Below, piece after piece: positions 17,748 through 27,220 of a DNA stretch of 64,000 nucleotides. The translations under genes were made by a program, and so were the position numbers. The notes beneath the pieces were generated by a model. The model searched no databases, was not told where the DNA came from, and saw only the letters and a program-made list of their open reading frames with translations. The first letter of the stretch is position 1. Every line of letters begins with the position of its first letter. The DNA is from Methanocaldococcus sp. FS406-22 (GTDB lineage Archaea; AGJL01; Methanococci; Methanococcales; Methanocaldococcaceae), in NCBI RefSeq assembly GCF_000025525.1, contig NC_013887.1, forward strand, positions 1,126,729-1,190,728. Reading direction: 5' to 3'.

Positions 17748-18697
17748 TGTTCATAAGCATTGGTGTTAGATTTGAGGCAAACGTTGAAGCTTTGAATATG
17801 GTTGAAACCGCTGGAAACTACTCAAAGCATAGAAGAGTACCATACATCATAGAAGAGGATGGGAAGTTAAAAACTATCTATGTTCCAGCAATAAGTGGGG
17901 AAAGTTTGGGGCATGCATATCAAGAGCTGTTGGTTAAAGAAAGTAAAGCTTTAAACTTACCAGTTTGTGAAGATTGTGAAAAATTTGAGTTCTTTAAATC
18001 AATGAACAAAAATTACTTAAAGAAGAAAATAAATCCAGTCCCAAAAGATGATAAAAAGAAAATAGAAGAGGCTATAATAAAATCATGTGTTATTGAGGAT
18101 GTTGGTGGCTTTTTATATGCTGAGAAACCACCAGTAAAAAGAACATCAGCATTCCAGTTTAGCTATGCACTACCAATAAAATCCATAGCCGTTTATGCAA
18201 CAACAGAACCTCAACTTCATGCAAGACATGCACAAACTGGAGAGGGGAAGAAAGAGGGAGTAGCTGAGCAGATGATTTACTATGTAGAAACTGGAACTGC
18301 AGTTTATGGCTTTACCTTTAACATTGATTTAGATGCTATTGGAATTAGTAGCTTAACTAACAAAGCCGTTGTTGATGAAGATGGCATTAAAAAAAGAAGA
18401 GAGGCATCTTTAAAGGCAATATTCAGAATGTTGTCATCTCAACAGTTTGGAGCAAAACTTTCGAGATTCTTCCCAGTTGGAAATATAATGGAAGTTGCAA
18501 TAGCAATAACTGAGCATCCGTTTAGTGTAACCTCTCCAATATATGATAACTACATGGAAAAAACTGAAAAGAGATTGAAAGTCATTGCAGATACGTTTAG
18601 AGAGGAAATAAAGTTTATGACAACAGATGGTGAAAAGACACCAGAGGAGTGTTTGGCAGAGATGATTAACTATGTAAAAGACAAAAATATCATCTGA
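17747..18697 (+). CDS. cas7: Type I-A Cascade backbone Cas7 (Csa2)
   Basis: 316 residues, with the ATG overlapping the csa5 stop. Csa2/Cas7 forms the crRNA-binding backbone. Family signs: FISIGVRFEANVEALNMVE at the start, then GNYSKHRRVPYI, the AISGESLGHAYQELLV motif, PPVKRTSAFQFSYALPI, and QLHARHA. It differs from the Cst2-type Cas7 at 11526, so two unrelated backbones are encoded in one locus. Translationally coupled on both sides. Confidence 0.93.
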   Translation: MFISIGVRFEANVEALNMVETAGNYSKHRRVPYIIEEDGKLKTIYVPAISGESLGHAYQELLVKESKALNLPVCEDCEKFEFFKSMNKNYLKKKINPVPKDDKKKIEEAIIKSCVIEDVGGFLYAEKPPVKRTSAFQFSYALPIKSIAVYATTEPQLHARHAQTGEGKKEGVAEQMIYYVETGTAVYGFTFNIDLDAIGISSLTNKAVVDEDGIKKRREASLKAIFRMLSSQQFGAKLSRFFPVGNIMEVAIAITEHPFSVTSPIYDNYMEKTEKRLKVIADTFREEIKFMTTDGEKTPEECLAEMINYVKDKNII

Positions 18698-18708
18698 GGT
18701 GATTTTCC

Positions 18709-19431
18709 TTGCCCTACTTTTTAATTATTGAGGCAAAGCCAAGTGGTATATTGGCTTTACGTTCATCTCCGCAGAGTAAGATGCGTTCAGCATTTAGATA
18801 TCCAACTCTAACATCTTTAATTGGGGCAATAAGCTATCCTCTGTTCCATGTTAAAGGATTGCGTAGAGAGGTTATAGATGGGGATAGATGCTCTGTAGAG
18901 ATGTTAAAGAATTTGTTTAAAACTGTTGCTGTGAAAGTTGAGGGGAATCCAGTGATATATGGTTCTATATTGAGGATTAATAGAATTTATAGAAAAGATG
19001 TGGAGAGTGCTATAACATCTCTACCAATGAGTATAATGTATGGAGAAATGGACTTTAAAATAAAAATTGCCTATATATTCAACGATGAAATTTTAGATAA
19101 TTCAGAATACACAATAAAAGATTTTGAAAGGGCCGGGTGGGGAATTGTAAGGATTGGTTCAAGAGAATCTGTCGTTTCTGTTGAGGATGTTGTTACTGGA
19201 AAGAGTGAGATTAAAGAAGGGAATGAAGTTGAGACTGAATATTCATTTGAATTCAAAAATATATCTGATTATGATGGGAGAAGTTTGTTACAGGCAGTAG
19301 TTGATTGGAGAGAGGAGCTAACAAACTACACCAACGCAAAGAAGATGATTATTGTTTATCCGTTTGGTAGAGTTAAGGTTTTTGGAGATTTGAGATTTAT
19401 TGATGCTAATGGAGAGGTGATTCTATTATGA
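18709..19431 (+). CDS. cas5: Type I-A Cas5 (Csa5-linked Cas5a)
   Basis: 240 residues, starting at TTG eight bases after GAGGTG; no better start is visible. Cas5 RAMP fold: ALRSSPQSKMRSAFRYPTLT then SLIGAISYPLF, where the family has a proline/threonine-rich motif followed by a GaL helix. No zinc insertion, unlike the I-B Cas5 at 12444. Its stop overlaps the ATG of cas8a2 (ATGA). It holds the crRNA 5' handle in the I-A complex. Confidence 0.88.
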   Translation: MPYFLIIEAKPSGILALRSSPQSKMRSAFRYPTLTSLIGAISYPLFHVKGLRREVIDGDRCSVEMLKNLFKTVAVKVEGNPVIYGSILRINRIYRKDVESAITSLPMSIMYGEMDFKIKIAYIFNDEILDNSEYTIKDFERAGWGIVRIGSRESVVSVEDVVTGKSEIKEGNEVETEYSFEFKNISDYDGRSLLQAVVDWREELTNYTNAKKMIIVYPFGRVKVFGDLRFIDANGEVILL

Positions 19432-20615
19432 TTCCCATAGATGGATTTACAAAAGATATTCTAATGCATGGATTATCTCGAATAATAGTCGAAGATGTTG
19501 ATGAGATTGATAACTCCACTTTGGCAGAGATTTTTAAAAATTATGTTGATAGTTTCAAAGAAAAACTCAAAAATGCAGGTTCAAGTAAGCTATCAAGAAA
19601 TGATAAAGAATCTTATACAAAAACTTATCAAAAATGGTTTAACATAAATCCACCAGAGGAATACGTATCTTTAATGCTTGATATTATTGAGAAAACCATA
19701 AATCTCTTAGAAGACAATAAAATCGATGCAAAAAAATCTTTAGAAACTATAAATGTGGGAAAAAACTCTGTTAATTTTGGAATTCCATATAATGAAAGCT
19801 ATGCAATTCTACCAGCAATCATAAAACAAGTGGAATATTATGAATTTCTAAGTGAGTTTTTAACACCAACAACTGGAAAAAAATCGATGATAAACCTTGA
19901 CCCTATTTGGTTTAGCATATTAGCCGTTGGATTTTTAACATGCTTTGCTGGATACTATGGAGGGAAATATTATTTAATGCTAAAAAATGATATTGAAAGG
20001 TATTATTTGGCAATAAAATGTGGCTTGGAAGAGGAAAAATATGAGTTGTTAGACATTTTAGAGGATTTAGAGATATTAACAGATATAAATATTCAAAGAA
20101 GATTTTCACTCGAGGTAGAGGAGGTTTATGAGCTATTATTATCAATGGAGCTTGCAAAGAAAAAAGCTTCTGGTAGGATATTTCCTATAACCCTATATGT
20201 TATTGAACTTAGTGGTAATGTATATCTTGCAAAAAATGTCATTGAACTTGATTTAAGAAATAGCTTGGAGTTTATGAAAAAATATATTGACAGAATTAAA
20301 AACTATTTCATGTTTGATACATCAGATGCAAAAGCTCCTCTTGAAGAACTATTAAATTTGGCATTGAGTGAGCTTAAAAATCCAGTAAATGAAGATAATG
20401 AAAATCTTGCATATATCATGGTTAAAGATTTGTATAGAGCAATAAATTCTGGTAAAGTTGAGATTTTAGAAAATACTCTCTATTTATTGCTTAGAAAGGG
20501 ACATTCTATTATGTCATCAAAAAGTAAAAGCAAATCAAAACTAAACTTAGAAAAAATCTTCAAAAACTTTGCTAAGGAGGGGAATGTCATCTCCATACTG
20601 GAGGGAATGTTATGA
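19428..20615 (+). CDS. cas8a2: Type I-A Cascade large subunit Cas8a2 (Csa4)
   Basis: 395 residues, ATG overlapping the cas5 stop by 4 bases. Cas8a2 is the type I-A signature protein and senses the PAM. The sequence is mostly helical: DGFTKDILMHGLSRIIVEDV at the start, then DPIWFSILAVGFLTCFAGYY with GGKYYLML near the middle. No catalytic or cysteine motifs. The assignment relies on operon position between cas5 and cas3' and on general likeness to Csa4. It ends with ATGA coupling to cas3'. Confidence 0.82.
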   Translation: MIPIDGFTKDILMHGLSRIIVEDVDEIDNSTLAEIFKNYVDSFKEKLKNAGSSKLSRNDKESYTKTYQKWFNINPPEEYVSLMLDIIEKTINLLEDNKIDAKKSLETINVGKNSVNFGIPYNESYAILPAIIKQVEYYEFLSEFLTPTTGKKSMINLDPIWFSILAVGFLTCFAGYYGGKYYLMLKNDIERYYLAIKCGLEEEKYELLDILEDLEILTDINIQRRFSLEVEEVYELLLSMELAKKKASGRIFPITLYVIELSGNVYLAKNVIELDLRNSLEFMKKYIDRIKNYFMFDTSDAKAPLEELLNLALSELKNPVNEDNENLAYIMVKDLYRAINSGKVEILENTLYLLLRKGHSIMSSKSKSKSKLNLEKIFKNFAKEGNVISILEGML

Positions 20616-22261
20616 TTAAATACTATGACTCAATCCTTAAAAGACTTGGAGAAATAAAGGGGTTTCAACCAAAAAGAAGACCATTGATTGAAAGGATTTT
20701 AGAGGATATTAAAAACTCTGAAAAGCCTTTCTTTATTGTAAAAGCTCCAACTGGTTATGGAAAAACCACTATAAGTTACACTTTAGCTTTATACTCCCTT
20801 TATAATGCAGATAGGTTTGATAAGGTAATACATATCTTACCAATGCGTTCAATAGTTGAAGATTTATCAATGTCTGCAAAAGAACTTTTTGATTTTTCAA
20901 GGGCAAAGATGATGGGAGTTAGTGAGGAAGTTTTTCATCTCTTTCCTTTAAACTTTACAACAATCGACACATTTATATGGGATGTTTTAAAGTTAAATAC
21001 TAAAAAATTTAGCAGAATAAAGGATAGGAAAGAATTTGGGTATGATTTCTTTACTCAGGCATCGATACTAAACTCAATGCTCATCTTTGATGAAGCACAT
21101 TTTATCTTGGAGGATGACAAGTTAAAGAGCATATTTCTCTGTGTTTTGAGATTTTTACTTGAAAATGATGTTCCTATTTTAATACTAACTGCAACACTTT
21201 CAAAGGGTTATGAGGAACTTTTTAAAAGATATGCAATACCAAAAAAGTATGACTTTAGAGTTTATGAGCTATCTGATGAAAATGAAAAATCTTCAAAATT
21301 CCACATATTTGTGGAGGATAAAGAATTTTTAGAAAGAGAGAGGAAGAAAGATTTTAAAATCTCCGTATATGATGAAAATTCTGTGGAAGATTATTTAAAA
21401 TATGTTGAAGAAGGTAAAAGAAATATCATTGTTGTCAATAGTCCAAAGAAATGTATAAAAATCTACGATATGGCTTTAGAAGATGGTAGATTTGAAAATA
21501 TATCTATAATTCATGGAAAGATGACATACAACCATAGAAAGAGGATTGTTGAAAAAATTAGAAAGATGAAAAATGAAAAAGAGTTTTTAATAATCTCAAC
21601 TCAAGTTATTGAGGCTGGAGTGGATATTTCATCAGATTTGATGGTAACAGAAATTGCTCCACCAAATTCATTAATTCAGAGGTTTGGTAGAGTAGCAAGA
21701 TATGATGAAAAAGAAGGAAAAATAGTCATTTTAAAATCAGAAGGAAAGCCATACAGCAAAGAAAAGATTGAAAAAACTTGGAAATATCTTAAAAGTCATA
21801 TAGATATTCATCCAAGAATCTTTAAAACTTACCAAGAATGGATAGATGAAGTTCATGGAAAAAGATTAAGTGATGCTGAAGCTAAAATTGGGAAGTATAA
21901 AAAAATAACAAACACACTAATTGAAAAACTAAGGGATTTCAGAACAAGGAGTTTTGAAATACATGAAATAATCACTGAACATATTTCCAAAGGAAATGCA
22001 TTTTTAAGAGATTTTTTAATACCTGTCGAAGTTGAAAATGATGTAGTTTTAGTCAGTCCAAGGGAGTTGTTTAAACTCTATGAATTGGAAAAAGTTGAAG
22101 TTATTAGAATAAAAAAGCTTGAAAATAATATTATAGAGGAAAAATTAGAAATTAAAAATGAAGATGAAGCATTTAAAATAGCAATAGATATTGCTTGTGG
22201 GGAGCATATAATAATTAAACTATTAGATGGATATAACAAAGAAAGGGGGCTTGTATTATGA
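20612..22261 (+). CDS. cas3': Type I-A Cas3' helicase
   Basis: 549 residues, ATG overlapping the cas8a2 stop. SF2 helicase half of a split Cas3. Walker A APTGYGKTTISY is near residue 45, DEAH (FDEAHFILEDD) near 159, TATLS follows, and the C-terminal motif STQVIEAGVDIS with RFGRVARYDEKEG completes the second RecA domain. No HD residues are present; they are supplied by the next gene. In type I-A the separate helicase and HD nuclease are integral to the effector complex. ATGA overlap with cas3''. Confidence 0.93.
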   Translation: MIKYYDSILKRLGEIKGFQPKRRPLIERILEDIKNSEKPFFIVKAPTGYGKTTISYTLALYSLYNADRFDKVIHILPMRSIVEDLSMSAKELFDFSRAKMMGVSEEVFHLFPLNFTTIDTFIWDVLKLNTKKFSRIKDRKEFGYDFFTQASILNSMLIFDEAHFILEDDKLKSIFLCVLRFLLENDVPILILTATLSKGYEELFKRYAIPKKYDFRVYELSDENEKSSKFHIFVEDKEFLERERKKDFKISVYDENSVEDYLKYVEEGKRNIIVVNSPKKCIKIYDMALEDGRFENISIIHGKMTYNHRKRIVEKIRKMKNEKEFLIISTQVIEAGVDISSDLMVTEIAPPNSLIQRFGRVARYDEKEGKIVILKSEGKPYSKEKIEKTWKYLKSHIDIHPRIFKTYQEWIDEVHGKRLSDAEAKIGKYKKITNTLIEKLRDFRTRSFEIHEIITEHISKGNAFLRDFLIPVEVENDVVLVSPRELFKLYELEKVEVIRIKKLENNIIEEKLEIKNEDEAFKIAIDIACGEHIIIKLLDGYNKERGLVL

Positions 22262-22965
22262 CATGCTATGCTTTCTTTGATAGGGAGGGGAAAGGATTAG
22301 AGACAATGGAAGAACATATTGAAAAAGGCTTGGAAGTTATAGATTTTTACATTAAAAGGAATTATCATAAAAAACTTGCCAAGTGTTTGGGGGTTGATAA
22401 TAAAGTGGGAAAAATTACATTGGAAACATCTTATGTGTTGCATGATAGTGCTAAAGGACTAGAATATTATCAAGATAAAAAAACATTTCGTGGGCATGAG
22501 TTTTATTCTGCATACATTGCCTATAATTCAATAGATACAATCACAGGAGATGAAAAGAAAGATAATGAGATTAAGAAAACTATAGCTTGTGCAATTGCAT
22601 TACATCATCATACTATGGTGAATAGATTCAAACCTATAACAAGCTCTCCAAAATTAGAGATGTGTGAAGAGGGTATTGAAGTTATTCAAAAATATTCTCC
22701 AATTGATGTTAATATCCCTTCTGAAATTCCAAGTGATGTTATACATAGCATCACAGAACTCTTTAAAGATAGTGATAGGATTTTTAGAGGGGTTTATTTA
22801 ATTTTAGTTCCTTTAATGGTTGCAGATAACGTCTCGGCAATTTTAAATAGAGGGAATAACAATGAAAATTTGGGAGTTTTGGGTAGAGAGGTTATAGAGA
22901 TTTACAACATCTATAAAAAATATCTTGGAGATAACTATGCTATACATAATAACTTTAGGATTTGA
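22258..22965 (+). CDS. cas3'': Type I-A Cas3'' HD nuclease
   Basis: 235 residues, coupled to cas3' by ATGA. Stand-alone HD phosphohydrolase-type nuclease that cuts single-stranded DNA in type I-A interference. Metal ligands are visible: H62-D63 in VLHDSAKGLEY, H80 in FRGHEFYSAYIAY, and H116-H118 in IALHHHTMVNRF, the same pattern as the well-studied M. jannaschii MJ0384. A D near LVPLMVADNVSAIL completes the site. Its last 29 bases overlap the start of csa3. Confidence 0.93.
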   Translation: MTCYAFFDREGKGLETMEEHIEKGLEVIDFYIKRNYHKKLAKCLGVDNKVGKITLETSYVLHDSAKGLEYYQDKKTFRGHEFYSAYIAYNSIDTITGDEKKDNEIKKTIACAIALHHHTMVNRFKPITSSPKLEMCEEGIEVIQKYSPIDVNIPSEIPSDVIHSITELFKDSDRIFRGVYLILVPLMVADNVSAILNRGNNNENLGVLGREVIEIYNIYKKYLGDNYAIHNNFRI

Positions 22966-23557
22966 TGAAAAATTTGCCATTAGGTTTTTACTTAGGCATG
23001 GAATTAAAAGAGAAGATAAAGTCCTCATAATTCTGCCAGATGATTTAAATAACAATCAAAAAGTTCAGAATGCATTAAACAATATACTTTCTCTTTTAGA
23101 TAATCTTGTTAAAAAAGAAAACATTTCTATACTTGAGGTTAATGTAAAGGATTCAGTGCTTACAAATGTCAAAAAAATAAAACAAAAGATTTTAGAGAGT
23201 GGAGAGAATTCAATATATGCCAATCTCTCTGGAGGTATGAGAGTTTTGGTTTTACTTGTAGTTTCGACACTTTTATTGTTAAAAAATCTTGATGTAAGGG
23301 TGGAAGTTGAATTTGAAAACTTTGAAGGTTATACAGAAATACCAATAAAAGCATTTTTAGTTCCAGAAAATGATAGATGGATTAAGATACTAAAATCTAT
23401 TTATAACGGTTGTGGGATTAGAGAGACGGCAAAAAATCTTGGTTTATCTCCAGCAACGGTTAGTAGAGAAGTTAAAAAACTTCAAGAGTTGGGACTTGTT
23501 GATAAAGAATTTAATTTAACTGAGTCTGGAAGGCTTTATTTAGAGCTTTATGAATAA
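22937..23557 (+). CDS. csa3: CRISPR locus regulator Csa3 (CARF-wHTH)
   Basis: The ATG at 22937, after GGAGATAACT, gives 206 residues and overlaps cas3'' by 29 bases. The N-terminal CARF domain (about residues 1-130: MLYIITLGFDEKFAIRFL, and the NLSGGMRVLVL ligand loop) would bind a nucleotide such as a cyclic oligoadenylate. The C-terminal winged helix lies at about residues 150-200 (GIRETAKNLGLSPATVSREV). Csa3 proteins control adaptation and interference genes of type I-A loci, so autoregulation from the csa5 promoter is plausible. Its stop is 3 bases from that of the convergent cas2. Confidence 0.92.
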   Translation: MLYIITLGFDEKFAIRFLLRHGIKREDKVLIILPDDLNNNQKVQNALNNILSLLDNLVKKENISILEVNVKDSVLTNVKKIKQKILESGENSIYANLSGGMRVLVLLVVSTLLLLKNLDVRVEVEFENFEGYTEIPIKAFLVPENDRWIKILKSIYNGCGIRETAKNLGLSPATVSREVKKLQELGLVDKEFNLTESGRLYLELYE

Positions 23558-23560
23558 AGC

Positions 23561-23824
23561 TTATATAATATCATCAATTGGATTCTTTTCTAAACCCAAA
23601 ATCTCTCTTTTTGGCATAAAATCTAATGGAAATCGATAAATAATTACTGAATCTTCATCTTCATCAATAATCCTTAAAATGCCATCTTTTATCCTTTCAA
23701 ACTCTGCCTTTGTAACCTCTCCTTCAAAAACACTATTTTGAACCCAATTCAAATGCTTTCTAAGGAAGCTTTTTATTTTGTTTACTCTTGAAACATTCAC
23801 ATCATAAACGATGATAACATACAT
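23561..23824 (-). CDS. cas2: CRISPR adaptation protein Cas2
   Basis: 87 residues. Small ferredoxin-fold protein with the start MYVIIVYDVNVSRVNKIKSF, including the usual aspartate (D8), and RKHLNWVQNSVFEGEV, the characteristic QxSVFEG motif. It bridges two Cas1 dimers in the integrase. It is on the opposite strand to the other cas genes and is co-directional with the CRISPR transcript. It is separated from cas1 by the whole I-A module, which suggests insertion of that module between cas1 and cas2. The start follows GATGAG. Confidence 0.94.
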   Translation of the reverse strand: MYVIIVYDVNVSRVNKIKSFLRKHLNWVQNSVFEGEVTKAEFERIKDGILRIIDEDEDSVIIYRFPLDFMPKREILGLEKNPIDDII

Positions 23825-24072
23825 ATTCTCATCTAAAAAATTTTCTTACTTATAATTCTTTTCATCCTCTAAGGAGTCTAATTAAAACTTTTAGCAAAGG
23901 TTAGATAAAAACCTAACGGTTTTCATTGTTCAAAGCTAAAGCTTTCGGTTAAACAAAAGTTCTTTGAGTTTTCATAGCCAGAAAGTAGAGTTTTGTCTCA
24001 CCAAAACGGATGCATTAATCAATATATCAAAAGTTTTTAAGCTAATGTAGTAGCCCTAAGTCTGATATAGCT
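23825..24072 (-). other. Spacer between the CRISPR array end and cas2, with several small inverted repeats
   Basis: About 250 bases, no protein gene. It is the trailer of the array and the promoter region of cas2 on the minus strand (GAATTATAAG TATA-like box about 25 bases above the cas2 start). Small dyads: GTTAG-CTAAC (about 23906-23923), AAAGCT-AA-AGCTTT (about 23936-23949), GTTTTG-CAAAAC (about 23990-24007). The words GGTTTTCATTG and GAGTTTTCAT resemble each other. I see no known RNA family. Confidence 0.4.
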
Positions 24073-25277
24073 GTTTCCATACCGAATCGGTCTGATTTTA
24101 ACCTAACATCCCTATGCCCAATATAATCAGACACTATTTCGATGTTTCCATACCGAATCGGTCTTATTTTAACCGGCGTATTTTAATGAATACTGCAACT
24201 TCTCAACAGTAGCGTTTCCATACCGAATCGGTCTTATTTTAACCGTTATTGTTGTTTTTGCCAGAATTATTCAAAAATACACAAATGTTTCCATACCGAA
24301 TCGGTCTGATTTTAACTATACACTTTATATTTCTTTTTCTACCTTTTTTTAGCAATCCAATCAAGTTTCCATACCGAATCGGTCTTATTTTAACGACAGT
24401 TACAAAAACTGTGAGTATATGAAGAGATTACGTTTCCATACCGAATCGGTCTGATTTTAACATTACTATTACTCAGCATCTCAAAAATTATTCTAGTTTC
24501 CATACCGAATCGGTCTGATTTTAACATGATTCTCTCCAGCAGATTTATTTATTAGAAGATGGTTTCCATACCGAATCTGTCTGATTTTAACAGTTGGAAA
24601 AGTATCATAGAGGAATATTACAAAACAAGTTTCCATACCGAATCGGTCTGATTTTAACGCCAGTGTGTAATGACGGGCTTAAGAGGACACTATTGTTTCC
24701 ATACCGAATCGGTCTTATTTTAACGGGATGCATTATGGTCCTGTGATTCAGTGGCATATAGATATAGTTTCCATACCGAATCGGTCTTATTTTAACGCTA
24801 TTGAAATGTCTCTAATTCTGACTTTAGAGATAGCGTTTCCATACCGAATCGGTCTTATTTTAACAGTAACCGTAATTTAAACCCAACATACATCTGATTG
24901 CAAAAGTTTCCATACCGAATCGGTCTTATTTTAACCGGAACACACTTTAAAAAAGCTGTTGCATTAAAAGCCAGGTTTCCATACCGAATCGGTCTTATTT
25001 TAACTTGATGCAGTAAAAGTAAGCGTTGATGGAAAAGTATTGACGTTTCCATACCGAATCGGTCTTATTTTAACGTAGATAGATGCTTATAAATGTAATA
25101 TAAATACATAAAGTTTCCATACCGAATCGGTCTTATTTTAACTCCTCCTTATTATTTTTTGCAAACTCTACCGTGTCTGTTTCCATACCGAATCGGTCTT
25201 ATTTTAACCGCAAATATTATTGCCATTAATACTGGAACAGTAACTTCGTTTCCATACCGAATCGGTCTTATTTTAAC
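24073..25277 (-). CRISPR. CRISPR array, 18 repeats of 30 bp and 17 spacers
   Basis: Plus-strand repeats begin GTTTCCATACCGAATCGGTC and end TKATTTTAAC (30 bp). They start at 24073, 24144, 24214, 24287, 24365, 24432, 24496, 24562, 24629, 24695, 24767, 24835, 24906, 24975, 25045, 25113, 25179 and 25248. Spacers are 34-48 bases. Repeat position 22 is G in repeats 1, 4, 6, 7, 8 and 9, and T in all others; repeat 8 has an extra change (CTGT for CGGT). Transcription is taken as minus, because then the repeat ends ATGGAAAC, the typical 8-nt crRNA handle, and ACCG-ATT-CGGT forms its stem. The uniform repeats lie at the high-coordinate end, fitting a leader there. Confidence 0.97.
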
Positions 25278-25800
25278 AGGGCAATCATTCACAACCTATT
25301 TTTTATCACTTTTCTAATATTTATAATTTTTGGTGGTGTATTTTTCTAAGGGTAAATAACATCCTTTATTTATAAATCCAATGATATTTAAATCTTTCCC
25401 TTTTAATAAAATTGAGTATTCTTATCTTTTTAAATTTGAAGATTTGACTTATTGGTTGGAGAAATTTTATTTGACTTACTATCTAATCTTAAATTTTAAA
25501 AATCTAAATAATTCAATAAACCTGAATATTCCGAATAATCAAATCACTATACCCTTAGAAATTAAATTTAAATCCTCTAAATCCTTAAATACTAATTAAT
25601 CATTAACCTTATCAAATTCCAAGTTTATTCAACGAGACAAACACAACAATATAATAAACACCTAAAAACATCTCAATCAAAAAATATCGACAAACTCATA
25701 TAAGTAGTTTTCTGAAAATGCTTTTTTAAATAAATCATCAAACTATAAAAATCATTAACAATTAATTGAAACTTAATTAAATAACAATCATGGTGAAAAA
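25278..25800 (-). promoter_or_regulatory. CRISPR leader and purB upstream region
   Basis: Gene-free, very AT-rich stretch of 523 bases between the array and purB. On the minus strand a TATA-like ATTATAAATA with a CCAAAA BRE lies at about 25315-25332, which would start the array transcript about 15-20 bases before the last repeat (25277). TTTATAAATAAAGG near 25366-25379 is a second possibility. A 72-codon plus-strand frame at 25381-25599 has low-complexity composition and no ribosome binding site, and I do not count it as a gene. The right end carries the purB ribosome binding site (GGTGA). Confidence 0.65.
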
Positions 25801-27147
25801 ATGGCTGTGCATCCAATTGATTATAGATACGGAACTCCAGAGATGAGAAGAGTTTGGGAAGAAGAAAATAAATTAGAAAAAATGTTAAAAGTAGAGGCTG
25901 CATTAGCCAAAGCTCAAGCAGAACTCGGCTTAATTCCAAAAGAAGCTGCTGAAGAAATTAACAGAAAAGCATCAACAAAGTATGTAAAATTGGAGAGGGT
26001 TAAAGAAATTGAAAAACAGACAAAACACGATGTTGTTGCAATGATTAGAGCTTTAGCAGAGGTCTGTGAAGGAAACGCTGGAGAATACATCCATTTTGGA
26101 GCTACATCAAACGATATTGTTGATACTGCCAACTCTCTACTGCTAAAAGAATCAATTGAAATTATAGAAGAAAAATTAAAACAGCTAAGAGACATCCTAT
26201 TAGACAAAGCAGAAGAACACAAATATACTGTTTGTGTTGGTAGAACACATGGACAGCATGCAATTCCAACAACCTATGGGATGAGATTTGCTTTATGGGC
26301 AGCTGAAATAGACAGACACTTAGAGAGGTTAAATGAAGCTAAGAAAAGAATCTGCGTCTCTATGATTACTGGAGCTGTTGGAACAATGGCAGCTATGGGA
26401 GAGAAGGGTTTAGAGGTGCATAAAAGAGTTGCTGAAATCTTAGGATTAGAGCCAGTTTTAATATCAAACCAAGTTATTCAGAGAGATAGACATGCTGAAT
26501 TTGTCTTTTTATTGGCTTTGATAGCTCAAACATTAAACAAAATTGGAGTTACTGTTAGAAATATGCAGAGAACAGAGATTGGAGAATTGGAGGAGGAGTT
26601 TGACCCAACAAAGCAAACTGGCTCATCAACAATGCCTCATAAGAGAAACCCAATAACATTTGAGCAAATATGTGGATTATCAAGAGTTATAAAATCTCTA
26701 TGCATAGCTGAAATGGATAATATTCCATTATGGGAGGAGAGAGACCTCACTAATTCATCCGCTGAAAGGTGTATATTTGCAGAGGTTTGCGTTTTAACAG
26801 ACCATATATTAACCTTAGCAATTAAAGGAGTCAAGAAGTTAAAAGTAAATAAAGAAAATGTTGAGAAAAACTTAAATTTAACAAAAGGGCTTATAATGGC
26901 TGAGAGAATAATGATTGAATTAGCCAAAAGAGGAATGGGTAGGCAAACAGCCCATGAAATAGTAAGAAAATGTGCAATGAAGGCTTATGAAGAGAAGAGG
27001 CATTTAAAAGATGTTCTATTAGAAAATGAAGAAGTTATGAAGTATTTAACAAAAGAAGAATTAGAGGAATTAATGAATCCAAAGACATATATAGGTTTGG
27101 CTCCAAAGATTGTGGATGAAGTAATTAAAACATTAAGAAACAAATAA
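25801..27147 (+). CDS. purB: Adenylosuccinate lyase
   Basis: 448 residues, ATG after GGTGAAAAA. Acts twice in purine synthesis: it removes fumarate from SAICAR and from adenylosuccinate. Fumarase/aspartase superfamily signature GSSTMPHKRNPITFEQ carries the catalytic serine loop. Also seen: HFGATSNDIVDTANSL and the RTHGQHAIPTTYGM block. Cytoplasmic homotetramer in characterised relatives. It is the first ordinary gene to the right of the CRISPR leader and probably has its own promoter within the AT-rich region. Confidence 0.97.
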   Translation: MAVHPIDYRYGTPEMRRVWEEENKLEKMLKVEAALAKAQAELGLIPKEAAEEINRKASTKYVKLERVKEIEKQTKHDVVAMIRALAEVCEGNAGEYIHFGATSNDIVDTANSLLLKESIEIIEEKLKQLRDILLDKAEEHKYTVCVGRTHGQHAIPTTYGMRFALWAAEIDRHLERLNEAKKRICVSMITGAVGTMAAMGEKGLEVHKRVAEILGLEPVLISNQVIQRDRHAEFVFLLALIAQTLNKIGVTVRNMQRTEIGELEEEFDPTKQTGSSTMPHKRNPITFEQICGLSRVIKSLCIAEMDNIPLWEERDLTNSSAERCIFAEVCVLTDHILTLAIKGVKKLKVNKENVEKNLNLTKGLIMAERIMIELAKRGMGRQTAHEIVRKCAMKAYEEKRHLKDVLLENEEVMKYLTKEELEELMNPKTYIGLAPKIVDEVIKTLRNK

Positions 27148-27220
27148 AATCAAAAACAAACATTATTGTTTTTCTATTTTTAACTTTTTTGCTATTTTTT
27201 TAATCTTATGGGTGATTTTT

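Noticed and set aside
24073-25277. Possible second, separate array formed by the G-type repeats
   Set aside because: G- and T-type repeats alternate at regular spacing without a gap or leader between them, so it is one array.
25381-25599. 72-residue plus-strand frame in the CRISPR leader
   Set aside because: Composition is that of translated AT-rich DNA (N, L, K, I, F), there is no GGTGA-type site, and it lies in the leader.
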